From: Burkholderia sp. GAS332
GTDB lineage: Bacteria; Pseudomonadota; Gammaproteobacteria; Burkholderiales; Burkholderiaceae
Assembly (NCBI GenBank): GCA_900142905.1
Contig: FSRV01000002.1
Location: 2,542,001-2,606,000 of the forward strand
Direction of reading: 5' to 3'
Length of the DNA: 64,000 nucleotides
Shown here: positions 26,631 through 35,432 of the stretch, in pieces
Position numbering within the stretch: the first letter of the stretch is position 1
How the letters are laid out: every line of letters starts with the position of its first letter
Translations under genes and position numbers: made by a program
The notes under the pieces: model-generated
What the model was told of the DNA's origin: nothing
What the model saw: the letters and a program-made list of their open reading frames with translations, nothing else
Database searches by the model: none

Positions 26631-27152
26631 TCAAACGCTGCGCATCGTGCGCAGGCAATCCGCCGCGAGTTGCTGGTAAATCCGGGTTCCGGACGATTTC
26701 GCCACGATCTCGTCTTCGCTCAGGGTGCGCACCACGCGCCCCGGCACCCCGGCCACCAACACGCCCGCGGGCACCCGCCAATCCTTCTTGACGAACGCAC
26801 ACGCGGCCACGATGCTCGCCGCGCCGAGCACGACGCCGTCCATCACGACGGCGTGCATGCCGACCATCGTATTCGGCTCCAGGGTCGCACCGTGAATGAT
26901 CGCGCTGTGCCCGACATGACTGTCGACGCCAAGCCAGCAAGAATTCTCCACGCCGGTGTGCAGCACACAACTATCCTGCACGTTGCTGCCACGCTCCACC
27001 ACCACCGCGCCGAAATCCCCACGCAGGCTCGCATGCGGCCCGATGTAGCAGCAGGCGCCCACCGTCACGTCGCCGATCAGCACGGCGCTCGGATGAACGT
27101 ACGCGGACGGATCGACGCGCGGCCGCTTGCCGTTGAACTCGTAGAGCGCCAT
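26631..27152 (-). CDS. Hexapeptide-repeat protein, PaaY/gamma-carbonic anhydrase-like
   Basis: Left-handed beta-helix protein of 173 residues with hexapeptide repeats from residue 15 to about 135 (VHPSAVLIGDVTVGACCYIG; GVDSHVGHSAIIHGATLEPN) and a C-terminal helix. It resembles PaaY and CaiE, which support CoA-ester catabolism; PaaY is a thioesterase. It is the last gene of the tesD/SDR/KSI operon, 17 bp after the isomerase. A thioesterase that frees CoA from dead-end steroid-CoA esters is a reasonable guess. Confidence 0.82.
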   Translation of the reverse strand: MALYEFNGKRPRVDPSAYVHPSAVLIGDVTVGACCYIGPHASLRGDFGAVVVERGSNVQDSCVLHTGVENSCWLGVDSHVGHSAIIHGATLEPNTMVGMHAVVMDGVVLGAASIVAACAFVKKDWRVPAGVLVAGVPGRVVRTLSEDEIVAKSSGTRIYQQLAADCLRTMRSV

Positions 27153-27169
27153 CGCGCCGCCGTCCCGGT

Positions 27170-27562
27170 TCAGCTCGCGTCCGCGAGCACGTGATAGTCG
27201 TCCGCGCCCCAGTACGCACGCATGCGCACAATCTTGCCGGCAGCGTCGAAGTCCATCACGTCGGTCACGTCGATGTGCGCGGGCCGGCCGTCCTGCCCCG
27301 TGATATGCACGCGAAAGCTGATCGACGCGCTATTGCCGTGCGAGCCGCGCGGCGGCGCCATCAGTTCGAGCCGCGCGCCCACCGTCGTCGCGTAGGTATA
27401 GAACGTTTCGATCTCGCTTTTGCCCTCTTTCAAGGGCGTACCGACCGGGTCTTCGACGCTCGCGTTATCGGCGAATAGCGCGACGACACGCGCGGCGTCG
27501 GCCGCATTGAATGCCTCGATATAGTCGACAAGGCGGGCCTTCATGTTTTCGCTGGTATTCAT
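27170..27562 (-). CDS. ksi: Delta5-3-ketosteroid isomerase
   Basis: Moves the C5-C6 double bond of 3-keto-5-ene steroids to C4-C5. The 130-residue NTF2-like protein begins MNTSENM, much like the Comamonas enzyme. It has Tyr14 (LVDYIEAFNA), Asp38 (SVEDPVG) and Asp101 (DVTDVMDFD) at the places of the catalytic Tyr14, Asp38 and Asp99. A longer open frame to 28018 covers it, but the ATG at 27562 with TAGGAG upstream marks the true start. It lies 8 bp after the dehydrogenase gene, which can supply its substrate. Confidence 0.92.
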   Translation of the reverse strand: MNTSENMKARLVDYIEAFNAADAARVVALFADNASVEDPVGTPLKEGKSEIETFYTYATTVGARLELMAPPRGSHGNSASISFRVHITGQDGRPAHIDVTDVMDFDAAGKIVRMRAYWGADDYHVLADAS

Positions 27563-27570
27563 CTGCGCTC

Positions 27571-28356
27571 CTAGCGTGCGGTGTAGCCGCCGTCGATCAC
27601 CAGCTCCGTGCCGGTCACATAACGGCCGGCCGGCGACACCAGATACAGAATGCCGGAGGCGATATCCTGCGGATCGCCGATTTTTGCGAGCGGCACCAGC
27701 GTTTTCATATGCGCGAAAATCTGCTCCGGGTCGCCGAGCTTGGCGAATGCTTCTTCCAGCAACGGCGTGCGGATAAAACCAGGATGCACGGAGTTCGCGC
27801 GGATATTCTGCGTGGCATACAGCATTGCTTCGGTCTTCGCCATCAGCCGCACTGCCCCCTTCGATGCGTGGTACGCCGGCACGTCCGGGCCGCCGACCAG
27901 CCCATACATCGACGACAGATTCACGATCGAGCCACCACCCGCCGTCAGCATGTGCGGAATGGCGTACTTGGTGCAGAGGAACACGCCCGTCACATTGACG
28001 TCGATGACTTTCTGCCATTGCTGCAGCGTCATTTCGTGCGTGGGCAGATTCGCGCCTTCGATACCGGCGTTGTTCACCAGCGCGTCGAGGCGTCCAAAAC
28101 GCGTGGCGATTTCGCCGAACACGCGCTGCACGTTGTCTTCCTGTGTGACGTCCATCTTCCAGAACGCCGCGCGGCCGCCCGACTCATTGATCTCGGCGAC
28201 CAGTTGCTCGCCGGGCTCCGTCAGCACGTCGAGCACCGCGATCGCCGAACCGGCCGCCGCCAGCGTGCGTGCCGTCTGCGCGCCGATGCCGCGTGCGCCG
28301 CCCGTGATGGCGGTCACTTTGCCGCTCATGTCGAACAGTTGATGGGGAAATGTCAT
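27571..28356 (-). CDS. Short-chain dehydrogenase, probable hydroxysteroid dehydrogenase
   Basis: Classical SDR of 261 residues. It has the cofactor motif TGGARGIG, the NNAG motif, catalytic Ser in SIVNLSSMYG and Tyr-x3-Lys in AYHASKGAV, and a C-terminal GTELVIDGGYTAR. Asp43 after the second strand (LDV) suggests NAD preference. Cotranscription with ketosteroid isomerase and TesD suggests a hydroxysteroid dehydrogenase, most likely 3-hydroxy or 17-hydroxy; the position specificity cannot be read. Confidence 0.82.
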   Translation of the reverse strand: MTFPHQLFDMSGKVTAITGGARGIGAQTARTLAAAGSAIAVLDVLTEPGEQLVAEINESGGRAAFWKMDVTQEDNVQRVFGEIATRFGRLDALVNNAGIEGANLPTHEMTLQQWQKVIDVNVTGVFLCTKYAIPHMLTAGGGSIVNLSSMYGLVGGPDVPAYHASKGAVRLMAKTEAMLYATQNIRANSVHPGFIRTPLLEEAFAKLGDPEQIFAHMKTLVPLAKIGDPQDIASGILYLVSPAGRYVTGTELVIDGGYTAR

Positions 28357-28469
28357 GCCGTCTCCGTGGTGGTTTAGTTGGGTTTTATGCGGCGCCTCGC
28401 CTTGGGCCCTTCGTACCGGACACGCCGGTCACGCGGGCCACGCCGGCAGCGCCGCATCCGAAGCATGCC

Positions 28470-29363
28470 TCAAGTGGCGTGCCGCTCCGCGAGAAATTCC
28501 AGGCATTCGCGATTGAAATATCGCCGATGCTCGACCATCACCCAGTGGCCGCAGCGATTCATCAGGACAAAACGCGCGTCGGCGCAGTGTTCGAGAAAAC
28601 GCATGGCACCGCTGGCCGGATTGAAGCGGTCGTCCGTGCCCCAGAAACCCAACACCGGACACTTGAGTTCAGCGAGCCGGTCGGTCAGGTTGGGCACGCG
28701 CATCGTGGACAGCACTTCCGGCGGCTGCTGCTCGCATACGCTCAGACGCTCTTCGACCAGCGCGTCCGTGACGAGGCTGCGATCGAACACCAGCAGTTCG
28801 AGCAATTGCCGCATCGTCAGACGATTCATCTGGCGGTTCGTGAAGAGCGACACCATCTTCTGGATGCCCTCCATTTTGAAGTAGGTCTCACGTTCCTCGA
28901 CACCGCCCGGCGCCATCATGATCAGGCTGTCGACGTCGTCGGGATAGTCGAGCGCGTATTGCAACGCGATTGCACCGCCGAGCGAATTGCCGAGCAAGGT
29001 CGCGCGGCCGATGCCGTTCGCCACAAGCTGCGCGCGCAATGCGTCGACGAAGAAGTCGAGCGTGTAGTTCACGTCCGCGGGCTTCGACGACGCGCCATAG
29101 CCCGGCAGATCGACCACGATCGCCCGATGACCGGCTGCCGCGAACTGCGGGTAGTTGTGCTTGAAGTTACTGAAGCCGCTCGCACCCGGGCCACTGCCAT
29201 GGATGAACACAACGGGTGCGCCGCTGCCGGCTTCGAAGTGGTGCAGCGTCAGGCCGCCGGGGACCTCGGTGAAAATCCCTTTGGGCGCCTGCAGGGTTGC
29301 CGACGCGCTACGTGACTTAGCTTGCGCGTTGACGTGTTGGGACTCGGTGGGCGTTGCGTTCAT
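28470..29363 (-). CDS. tesD: Meta-cleavage product hydrolase (TesD/HsaD type)
   Basis: Alpha/beta hydrolase that splits 4,5:9,10-diseco steroid (4,9-DSHA) into the C5 dienoate and the HIP acid. It has the oxyanion region HGSGPGASGFSNF, nucleophile Ser127 in GNSLGG, Asp245 in WGTDDRF and His273 in NRCGHW. Length is 297 residues from the ATG at 29363, which has GGAG upstream; the longer frame to 29462 adds a low-quality basic leader. First gene of its minus-strand operon. Assignment to steroid rather than biphenyl rests on its neighbours. Confidence 0.88.
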   Translation of the reverse strand: MNATPTESQHVNAQAKSRSASATLQAPKGIFTEVPGGLTLHHFEAGSGAPVVFIHGSGPGASGFSNFKHNYPQFAAAGHRAIVVDLPGYGASSKPADVNYTLDFFVDALRAQLVANGIGRATLLGNSLGGAIALQYALDYPDDVDSLIMMAPGGVEERETYFKMEGIQKMVSLFTNRQMNRLTMRQLLELLVFDRSLVTDALVEERLSVCEQQPPEVLSTMRVPNLTDRLAELKCPVLGFWGTDDRFNPASGAMRFLEHCADARFVLMNRCGHWVMVEHRRYFNRECLEFLAERHAT

Positions 29364-29537
29364 GCGCGCTTGTCTCCTTTGTCGCGCCGCGCTCTTCGGC
29401 GCGGCAGATTGTGTGAGGGTCGCCAGCGAAAACATCATCCCTGCGAATTCACCGCGGAACATCGTCTTTTCAGACTACGAGGCAGCGCCGCATTTCTCCT
29501 ACCATCGGCTCCACATGAACAGCGGGAGACAGCGGCA
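29364..29537. promoter_or_regulatory. Divergent promoter region of the two tes operons
   Basis: A 174 bp gap between the leftward tesD operon and the rightward SDR/DUF1302/tesEFG set. Both need promoters here, so it is the obvious place for steroid-responsive control. No clear dyad was recognised. Confidence 0.4.
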
Positions 29538-30422
29538 ATGACAGGGTTTGATTTCAGCGGCAAGGTGGTGCTGGTCACGGGCGGCACCAAAGGGATCGGC
29601 GCGGGCATCGCGCAAGCTTTCAAAGAGGCCGGAGCAACGGTATACGTATGCGGCCGCACGCCGCCTGCAAGCGTGGCGGTGAACGCCCAGGCAGGTTTGC
29701 ATGAGGGCTCCCACGTCGATTCGCCTACGGATTCGCACGAGGGTTCGCACGGAGATTTGCCCGAGAACGCCCCGCACTTCATCGCCGCGGACGTGCGCGA
29801 CATCGACACAATCGACGCCATGCTCGCGCAGATCGAACGCGAAACCGGCCGGCTCGATGTGCTCGTCAGCAACGCGGGCGGTGCGCCGTTCGCGCTCGCC
29901 GCGCAGGCCTCGCCGCGCTTCACCGAGGCCGTCATCCGCCTGAACCTGCTGGCCCCGCTGCAGATCGCACAACGCGCGAATGCGCTGATGCAACAGCAAC
30001 CGGAAGGCGGTGTCCTGCTGTTCATCGGCAGCGTAAGCGGTTTGCGAGCGTCGCCGGGAACAGCGGCCTATGGCGCAGCGAAAGCCGGCCTGCTGAATGC
30101 CGTACGCTCGCTCGCGGTGGAATGGGCCCCCAAGGTTCGCGTGTGCGCGGTGAGTCCGAGTCTGGTCGAAACCGAAGCCGCCACCCGCGGCCACACGGGG
30201 TCGTCTACGGCAGACGGCGAGGCCGCGCTCGACAACATCACCGCGACGATTCCCGCAGGCCGGCTCGCAAGACCCGGCGATATTGCGTCCGCGTGCCTGT
30301 TCCTCGCCTCACCGCACGCGGCCTATGCATCGGGTAGCAACCTGATTCTCGAAGGCGGCGGCGAAGTGCCCGCTTTTCTCGCCGCCACCGACCTGCACAA
30401 AGCGTTCGCCACCCAACAATAG
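29538..30422 (+). CDS. Short-chain dehydrogenase with repeat-bearing insert
   Basis: SDR with the motif TGGTKGIGAG, SNAGG, catalytic Ser in LFIGSVSG, Tyr-x3-Lys in AAYGAAKAG and a C-terminal GSNLILEGGGE. Length of 294 residues is about 30 more than usual. The excess is an insert at residues 51-77 holding two HEGSH units 12 residues apart (29700-29750), in the loop after the second strand. The ATG at 29538 has GGGAG upstream; the longer upstream frame overlaps the promoter region. Probably acts on a hydroxysteroid or its CoA ester. Confidence 0.82.
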   Translation: MTGFDFSGKVVLVTGGTKGIGAGIAQAFKEAGATVYVCGRTPPASVAVNAQAGLHEGSHVDSPTDSHEGSHGDLPENAPHFIAADVRDIDTIDAMLAQIERETGRLDVLVSNAGGAPFALAAQASPRFTEAVIRLNLLAPLQIAQRANALMQQQPEGGVLLFIGSVSGLRASPGTAAYGAAKAGLLNAVRSLAVEWAPKVRVCAVSPSLVETEAATRGHTGSSTADGEAALDNITATIPAGRLARPGDIASACLFLASPHAAYASGSNLILEGGGEVPAFLAATDLHKAFATQQ

Positions 30423-30552
30423 ACGCAGTCACACGCGCACACCTCGCATCCCCTGGGGCAAGCGACTAGTCCGTTTTGACGATTCTCGCGCCGCACGTGC
30501 CCCCTAACCTCTGATCACAACAAATTTCAGAAGTGACCACAGAGGAGACGGA

Positions 30553-32142
30553 ATGCAGATCAACGGAACACAAGAGCGCGCACCGGTGATGCGCGCGGTG
30601 TGCGCGGCATGCAGATTCGCCGTGCTGGCAGCGGCGTCGGCAGCGACGATGACGACACTCGCCACACCCGCTTACGCGGGGGACACGATCAATCTCGGCA
30701 CGGACACCACGCTCGATTACAACTTCACACTCGGCTATGGCCTGGGGATGCGCACCCGCGCGCCGAGCGGCAATCTGCTCACGCCCGAGAACATCAATGG
30801 CGATGACGGCGACCGCAACTTCGCGAAGAACAAGCTGATCGAGAATCAGGTGAGCCTGCTCGGCGAAGTGAACCTCAAGCATGACGACTGGGGTGTCTTC
30901 GTGCGGGCCAACGTGTTCTACGATCAGGCCTACCAGCACCCAAACGACAACAACGCGCCCTACACCGTCAACCATAGCGGCCCGTACAACCAGTTCACCA
31001 GCGATGCGAGCTACTTTGCCGGCGGATCCCCGCAGTTGCTCGCAGCCTACGCGTACGACACGATTCACATCGGCGGCACGAGTCTGAATGTCAAGGTCGG
31101 GGACCAGGTGGTCGCGTGGGGCGAAAGCGTGTTCTTCCCGAACATCGCGGGCGCCCAGGGGCCCGCCAATGCGACCGCCAGTTATGTGGCCGGCGCGGAG
31201 GTCAAGGACATCCTGCTGCCCGTGCCGCAGATTTCGACCCAGTGGCAACTCGCGCCTAACTTCAGCCTGCTCGGTTATTACCAGTTTGCGTTCGAGCCTA
31301 ACCAGCTCGTACCACCCGGCGCATTCTGGAGCTACTCGGACGTCGTCGGCCCCGGCGCGCAATACATCATCGGGCCGGGCGGCATCCAGATTCCGCGCGG
31401 CAACGACATCCGGCCGAACGGCGACGATCAGTGGGGCCTGGGTGCACGCTGGCGCGTCTTCGGCGACACCGAAATCGGTGCGTATTACCTGCACTACAAC
31501 GACATGAACCCGAGCGTCGTGACGACGTACTTCCCGTCGCTGCAGTACCAGGAAAAGTATTTCGACCACATCAAACTCACCGGCTTGAGCTTCTCGACCG
31601 ATCTGAACGGCGTGAACGTCGCCGGTGAAACATCGTACCGGCAAGGCGCCGCGGTGCTCGTGAACACACCCACGGGTGCGCAGTCGACGCGCGGCGACGT
31701 ATGGCAATCGAATCTCTCGGCGATCTATTCGATCGGACCGACCTTCCTTGCCGCATCGCAGACGCTGGTGGGTGAAATCTCGTACGTGCACGCCGGCAAC
31801 CTCACGCCGATTATGGGTTCGACGACGCTCGCCAACACGCGCAATTCCGCTGCCTTCGAGGTGGCATGGACGCTCAGCTACAAGAACGTCTTCAACGGCT
31901 GGGACCTCGACGTACCGCTCACCTATGCCGACGACTTCACCGGCCAATCCGCGCTAAACGGTGCACTGGGTTCATTGACCGGTGTGGGCGACCACCGCGT
32001 GACGGTCGGTGTGAACTTCACGCGCCTGAGCAACCTGAAACTCGGGCTGGTCTACGCGAAGTTCCTCGGCAACCCGAACCCGGTTAACCGGCCGCTCGCC
32101 GATCGCGACTATGTACTCGCCACGGCAACTTACTCGTTCTGA
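30553..32142 (+). CDS. DUF1302 family outer-membrane protein
   Basis: 529 residues with an N-terminal signal peptide ending ATPAYAG near residue 43, then a mature part rich in alternating beta-strands and ending in TYSF, the aromatic C-terminus typical of beta-barrel outer-membrane proteins. Motifs such as GDQVVAWGESVFFPNIAG match DUF1302. Members are found with DUF1329, RND and YCF48 proteins in clusters for hydrophobic substrates, and a role in uptake across the outer membrane is likely. GAGGAGACGGA precedes the ATG. Confidence 0.87.
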   Translation: MQINGTQERAPVMRAVCAACRFAVLAAASAATMTTLATPAYAGDTINLGTDTTLDYNFTLGYGLGMRTRAPSGNLLTPENINGDDGDRNFAKNKLIENQVSLLGEVNLKHDDWGVFVRANVFYDQAYQHPNDNNAPYTVNHSGPYNQFTSDASYFAGGSPQLLAAYAYDTIHIGGTSLNVKVGDQVVAWGESVFFPNIAGAQGPANATASYVAGAEVKDILLPVPQISTQWQLAPNFSLLGYYQFAFEPNQLVPPGAFWSYSDVVGPGAQYIIGPGGIQIPRGNDIRPNGDDQWGLGARWRVFGDTEIGAYYLHYNDMNPSVVTTYFPSLQYQEKYFDHIKLTGLSFSTDLNGVNVAGETSYRQGAAVLVNTPTGAQSTRGDVWQSNLSAIYSIGPTFLAASQTLVGEISYVHAGNLTPIMGSTTLANTRNSAAFEVAWTLSYKNVFNGWDLDVPLTYADDFTGQSALNGALGSLTGVGDHRVTVGVNFTRLSNLKLGLVYAKFLGNPNPVNRPLADRDYVLATATYSF

Positions 32143-32144
32143 CG

Positions 32145-32178
32145 CTGCAAAGCGCCCTGCGTTCCGGGCGCCTTGCAG
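32145..32178. other. Intercistronic hairpin between DUF1302 and DUF1329
   Basis: CTGCAAAGCGCCC (32145-32157) pairs at 12 of 13 positions with GGGCGCCTTGCAG (32166-32178). There is no T run. It lies between two genes likely in one transcript, so it may tune their relative mRNA levels. Confidence 0.55.
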
Positions 32179-32229
32179 CCTGCAGCACCCTTTGAATCAG
32201 CCGTCTTATTACTGCAAGAGGATTTGGTC

Positions 32230-33621
32230 ATGAGTCGAATTTTTAATCCCGTAGTGCGCGTCTGCGTGTTCGCGGCAGGCGCCGCATTCGCCGCCGCACT
32301 AGGCGCCCCATCGTTCGCCAAAACCAGCCCGGAAGATATCGCCAAGCTCGAAGGTCCGCTCACGCCGATGGGCGCCGAGCGCGCAGGTAATGCCGACGGC
32401 ACCATCCCCGCATGGACCGGCAAATGGTTCGGCACGCCGCCGGGCATCGACTACAAGCCGGGTCAGCGCTTCCCCGATCCGTACGCAGGCGAGAAACCGC
32501 TCTTCGTGATCACGGCGCAGAACATGCAGCAGTACGAAGCGCGTCTCACCGACGGCGAGAAAGCCCTGCTCAAGAAGTACCCGGATACCTTCAAGATTCC
32601 GGTCTATCCGAGCCACCGCGATTTCAGCTATGGCGACGCCGTGTACAAGGATATCCGCCTGTATGCGCCGACCACCACGATGACGAAGGACCAGAACGGC
32701 CTGAAGGATTTCCCGCCGGTCAGTCCGTTCCCGGTGCCGAAAAACGGGGTCGAGGCGATGTGGAATCTGCGCTTCGCATCGGCGATCGAAGGCGAAACCG
32801 CAACCTACGACCAGGCCGTGGTCTATCCGGACGGCAATATTGCGTGGGGTAAGGTGCAGTACGCGATTTACGGGCCGCGCAGCGCCGCTCCCTTCGATCC
32901 GAAGAACCCGCTGGACGCTAAGAGCTTCTTCCGCCAGACCACCATGCTGCCGCTGTCCGATCGCGGCACGATCATCACCGGCTATGAAATGTGGGACCAG
33001 GAAGGCTCCGACACTCGCCGCACGTGGTCCTATAACCCGGGCACGCGGCGCGTGCGCCAAGCGCCTGAGTTCGGCTTCGATCAGCCCGAAGGTCCTGGCG
33101 GCTTCCGTACCGTCGACGACGACCGCCTCTTCAACGGCTCGGGCGAACGTTACGACTGGAAGATCCTCGGCAAGCGCGAAGTCTATGTGCCGTACGACAA
33201 CTACAAGCTGATGGACCCGTCGATCAAATACACCGACATTCTGACCAAGGGCCATGAGAACACGCAGTACATGCGCTTCGAACTGCATCGCGTGTGGGTG
33301 TTGCAAGCCACGCTCAAGTCCGGCTATCGCCATCAATACGCGAAACGGGTGCTGTATCTCGACGAGGACACCTGGAACGCAGTCGCCGCCGACAACTACG
33401 ACGCACGCGGCACACTGTGGCGCACCAACCTCGCCCCGACCCTCTACGCGTACGACGCCAAATCGTTCTACTCGACCTCGGTGTTCTATCACGACCTGAT
33501 CTCCGGCGCCTATTACGCGGACCGTCTGTCGAATCAGGAACCGATGCCGGTGCTCACGCGCGGTCCGCAACTGACCGAAGCGTACTTCTCGCCTGATGCG
33601 ATTCGCGGCGCGGGCAATTGA
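32230..33621 (+). CDS. DUF1329 family periplasmic protein
   Basis: 463 residues with a signal peptide cleaved after about residue 30 (GAPSFAKT). The mature domain has the DUF1329 features KLEGPLTPMGAERAGNADG, IPAWTGKW, YNPGTRRVRQAPEFGFDQP and HRVWVLQATLK. The family has an LolA/LolB-like lipid-carrier fold and is normally paired with DUF1302. It may carry hydrophobic substrate across the periplasm. The ATG at 32230 follows AGAGGA; the frame open from 32173 adds an unlikely leader. Confidence 0.87.
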   Translation: MSRIFNPVVRVCVFAAGAAFAAALGAPSFAKTSPEDIAKLEGPLTPMGAERAGNADGTIPAWTGKWFGTPPGIDYKPGQRFPDPYAGEKPLFVITAQNMQQYEARLTDGEKALLKKYPDTFKIPVYPSHRDFSYGDAVYKDIRLYAPTTTMTKDQNGLKDFPPVSPFPVPKNGVEAMWNLRFASAIEGETATYDQAVVYPDGNIAWGKVQYAIYGPRSAAPFDPKNPLDAKSFFRQTTMLPLSDRGTIITGYEMWDQEGSDTRRTWSYNPGTRRVRQAPEFGFDQPEGPGGFRTVDDDRLFNGSGERYDWKILGKREVYVPYDNYKLMDPSIKYTDILTKGHENTQYMRFELHRVWVLQATLKSGYRHQYAKRVLYLDEDTWNAVAADNYDARGTLWRTNLAPTLYAYDAKSFYSTSVFYHDLISGAYYADRLSNQEPMPVLTRGPQLTEAYFSPDAIRGAGN

Positions 33622-33648
33622 TTTCGCAGCGCCTCGATTGAAACCACG

Positions 33649-33684
33649 GCCGGGGACGGGTTCAGCGTCCACCCCGGCGCTTTT
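33649..33684 (+). terminator. Terminator-like hairpin after DUF1329
   Basis: GCCGGGG (33649-33655) pairs with CCCCGGC (33672-33678) with further GGAC/GTCC pairing inside, followed by GCTTTT. It may attenuate transcription before the tesE-F-G genes, which start only 22 bp later. Confidence 0.6.
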
Positions 33685-33705
33685 CCCTTTCTATTTGCGC
33701 TCGCC

Positions 33706-34488
33706 ATGACTTCGACACTTCATACCACCCTCGGCGACGAGCTTTACCACGCGTGGCGCGAGCGCGCGCCGATTGCACCGTTCTCGGCGCGTGCCGGCGG
33801 CTTGTCGCTCGCCGACGCTTATCGCGTACAGCAACACTTCGTCGCACGCCGTATCGAAGCGGGTGAAACCATCGTCGGCAAGAAAATCGGCGTGACGAGC
33901 CAGGCCGTGCAGGACATGCTCGACGTGCGCCAACCCGATTTCGGCGTACTGCTTTCCGGCATGCACTACGTCGCCGGCGAGGACATCCCGATCGACAAGC
34001 TGATCGCGCCGCGCGCGGAAGGCGAAATTGCGTTCTATCTGAAAGACGATCTGCGCGGCCCCGGCATCACGCGAGAGGCGGTGCTTGCCGCCACCGAATC
34101 GGTCGGCGCGTGCTTCGAGATCGTCGATTCGCGCATCCGCGATTGGGCGATCCGCATCGGCGACACAGTGGCCGACAACGCGTCATGCGGCGTCTACGTG
34201 CTAGGCGATGAACGCGTCTCCCCCCACTCACTCGATCTCGCCGCTTGCCACATGACGCTCGACAAGAACGGCACGCGCGCGGCGGAAGGAGTCGGCGCTG
34301 CCGCGCTGGGCCACCCGGCCGATGCAGTCGCATGGCTCGCGAACACGCTCGGCGAACTCGGCGTGCCGCTGCTCGCTGGCGAAGTTGTGCTGTCGGGTTC
34401 GCTGGCGGCCTTGATTCCCGTTGTTCGCGGCGACCAGTTGCACATGCAGATTGAAGGCATCGGCAGTTGTTCCGTGCGCTTCATCTGA
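33706..34488 (+). CDS. tesE: 2-hydroxypenta-2,4-dienoate-type hydratase
   Basis: Adds water to the C5/C6 dienoate released by TesD, giving 4-hydroxy-2-oxo acid. The 260-residue protein has the hydratase pattern GKKIGVTSQAVQDMLDV, PRAEGEIAFYL (acidic metal ligands), ESVGACFEIVDSRI and DNASCG of the MhpD/BphH family. It starts the tesE-F-G block: 34 bp to tesF and 10 bp from tesF to tesG. For steroids the substrate is 2-hydroxyhexa-2,4-dienoate; the sequence alone cannot tell C5 from C6. Confidence 0.88.
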   Translation: MTSTLHTTLGDELYHAWRERAPIAPFSARAGGLSLADAYRVQQHFVARRIEAGETIVGKKIGVTSQAVQDMLDVRQPDFGVLLSGMHYVAGEDIPIDKLIAPRAEGEIAFYLKDDLRGPGITREAVLAATESVGACFEIVDSRIRDWAIRIGDTVADNASCGVYVLGDERVSPHSLDLAACHMTLDKNGTRAAEGVGAAALGHPADAVAWLANTLGELGVPLLAGEVVLSGSLAALIPVVRGDQLHMQIEGIGSCSVRFI

Positions 34489-34522
34489 CCGTTTGACCGT
34501 CTTTTCCTTGAGGATGCATTGA

Positions 34523-35422
34523 ATGAGCAAGATCAAATGCGCGTTGATCGGGCCCGGCAATATCGGCACCGATCTGCTGTACAAACTGCGCCGCAGCGCG
34601 GTGCTCGAACCCGTGTGGATGGTCGGCGTCGACCCGGAATCGGACGGCCTCGCGCGCGCCCGTGAAATGGGACTGAAGACGACCGCTGACGGCATTGACG
34701 GCCTGCTGCCGCATCTGGCCGCCGACGATATCCGCATCGCCTTCGACGCCACTTCCGCGTACGTGCACCGCGAGCACTCCGACAAGCTGACCGCGCACGG
34801 CGTGCGCGTGATCGACCTGACGCCTGCTGCGATCGGGCCGTTCTGCGTGCCGCCGGTGAACCTTGCCGCGCAGATCGACCAGCAGGCGATGAACGTCAAC
34901 ATGGTCACGTGCGGCGGCCAGGCCACCATTCCGATGGTGTATGCCGTTTCGCGCGTGCAGCGCGTGGCGTATGGTGAGATCGTCGCGACCGTATCGTCGC
35001 GCTCGGTCGGCCCTGGCACGCGCAAGAACATTGACGAGTTCACGCGCACCACGGCGCAGGCGATCGAACAGGTCGGTGGCGCGGCGGTGGGCAAAGCGAT
35101 CATCGTGATCAATCCGGCCGAACCGCCGCTGATCATGCGCGACACGATCCATTGCCTGACCGAGACCGATCCGGACGTCGAGGCGATTACGGCTTCCGTG
35201 CACGCCATGATCGACGAAGTGCGCCAATACGTGCCTGGGTACACGTTGAAGAACGGCCCCGTGTTCGACGGCCGCCGCGTGTCCGTGTTCATGGAAGTTG
35301 AAGGCCTCGGCGACTATTTGCCGAAGTACGCCGGCAATCTCGACATCATGACTGCGGCAGCCGCGCGCACCGCCGAGCTGTTTGCCCAACAGATGCTTGC
35401 CGCATCGCCTGCCACCGCGTGA
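34523..35422 (+). CDS. tesF: Acylating acetaldehyde/propanal dehydrogenase
   Basis: Oxidises the aldehyde from TesG to its acyl-CoA with NAD+. The 299-residue protein has the cofactor motif [13 protein letters not shown], nucleophile Cys130 in [12 protein letters not shown] and the C-terminal dimer region [18 protein letters not shown] used to channel substrate from the aldolase. It is identical in layout to BphJ/MhpF/DmpF. Cotranscribed with tesG, with which it forms a bifunctional complex. Confidence 0.92.
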   Translation: MSKIKCALIGPGNIGTDLLYKLRRSAVLEPVWMVGVDPESDGLARAREMGLKTTADGIDGLLPHLAADDIRIAFDATSAYVHREHSDKLTAHGVRVIDLTPAAIGPFCVPPVNLAAQIDQQAMNVNMVTCGGQATIPMVYAVSRVQRVAYGEIVATVSSRSVGPGTRKNIDEFTRTTAQAIEQVGGAAVGKAIIVINPAEPPLIMRDTIHCLTETDPDVEAITASVHAMIDEVRQYVPGYTLKNGPVFDGRRVSVFMEVEGLGDYLPKYAGNLDIMTAAAARTAELFAQQMLAASPATA

Positions 35423-35432
35423 GGAGCCGACT

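Noticed and set aside
27563..28018. Longer version of the ketosteroid isomerase with about 150 extra N-terminal residues
   Set aside because: The extra part overlaps the dehydrogenase gene in another frame, has no family match, and the ATG at 27562 has its own strong ribosome site.
30466..31947. 493-codon minus-strand frame opposite the DUF1302 gene
   Set aside because: Its Arg/Val/His-rich composition is that of an antisense shadow in high-GC DNA, and DUF1302 with signal peptide and barrel pattern is clearly the real gene.
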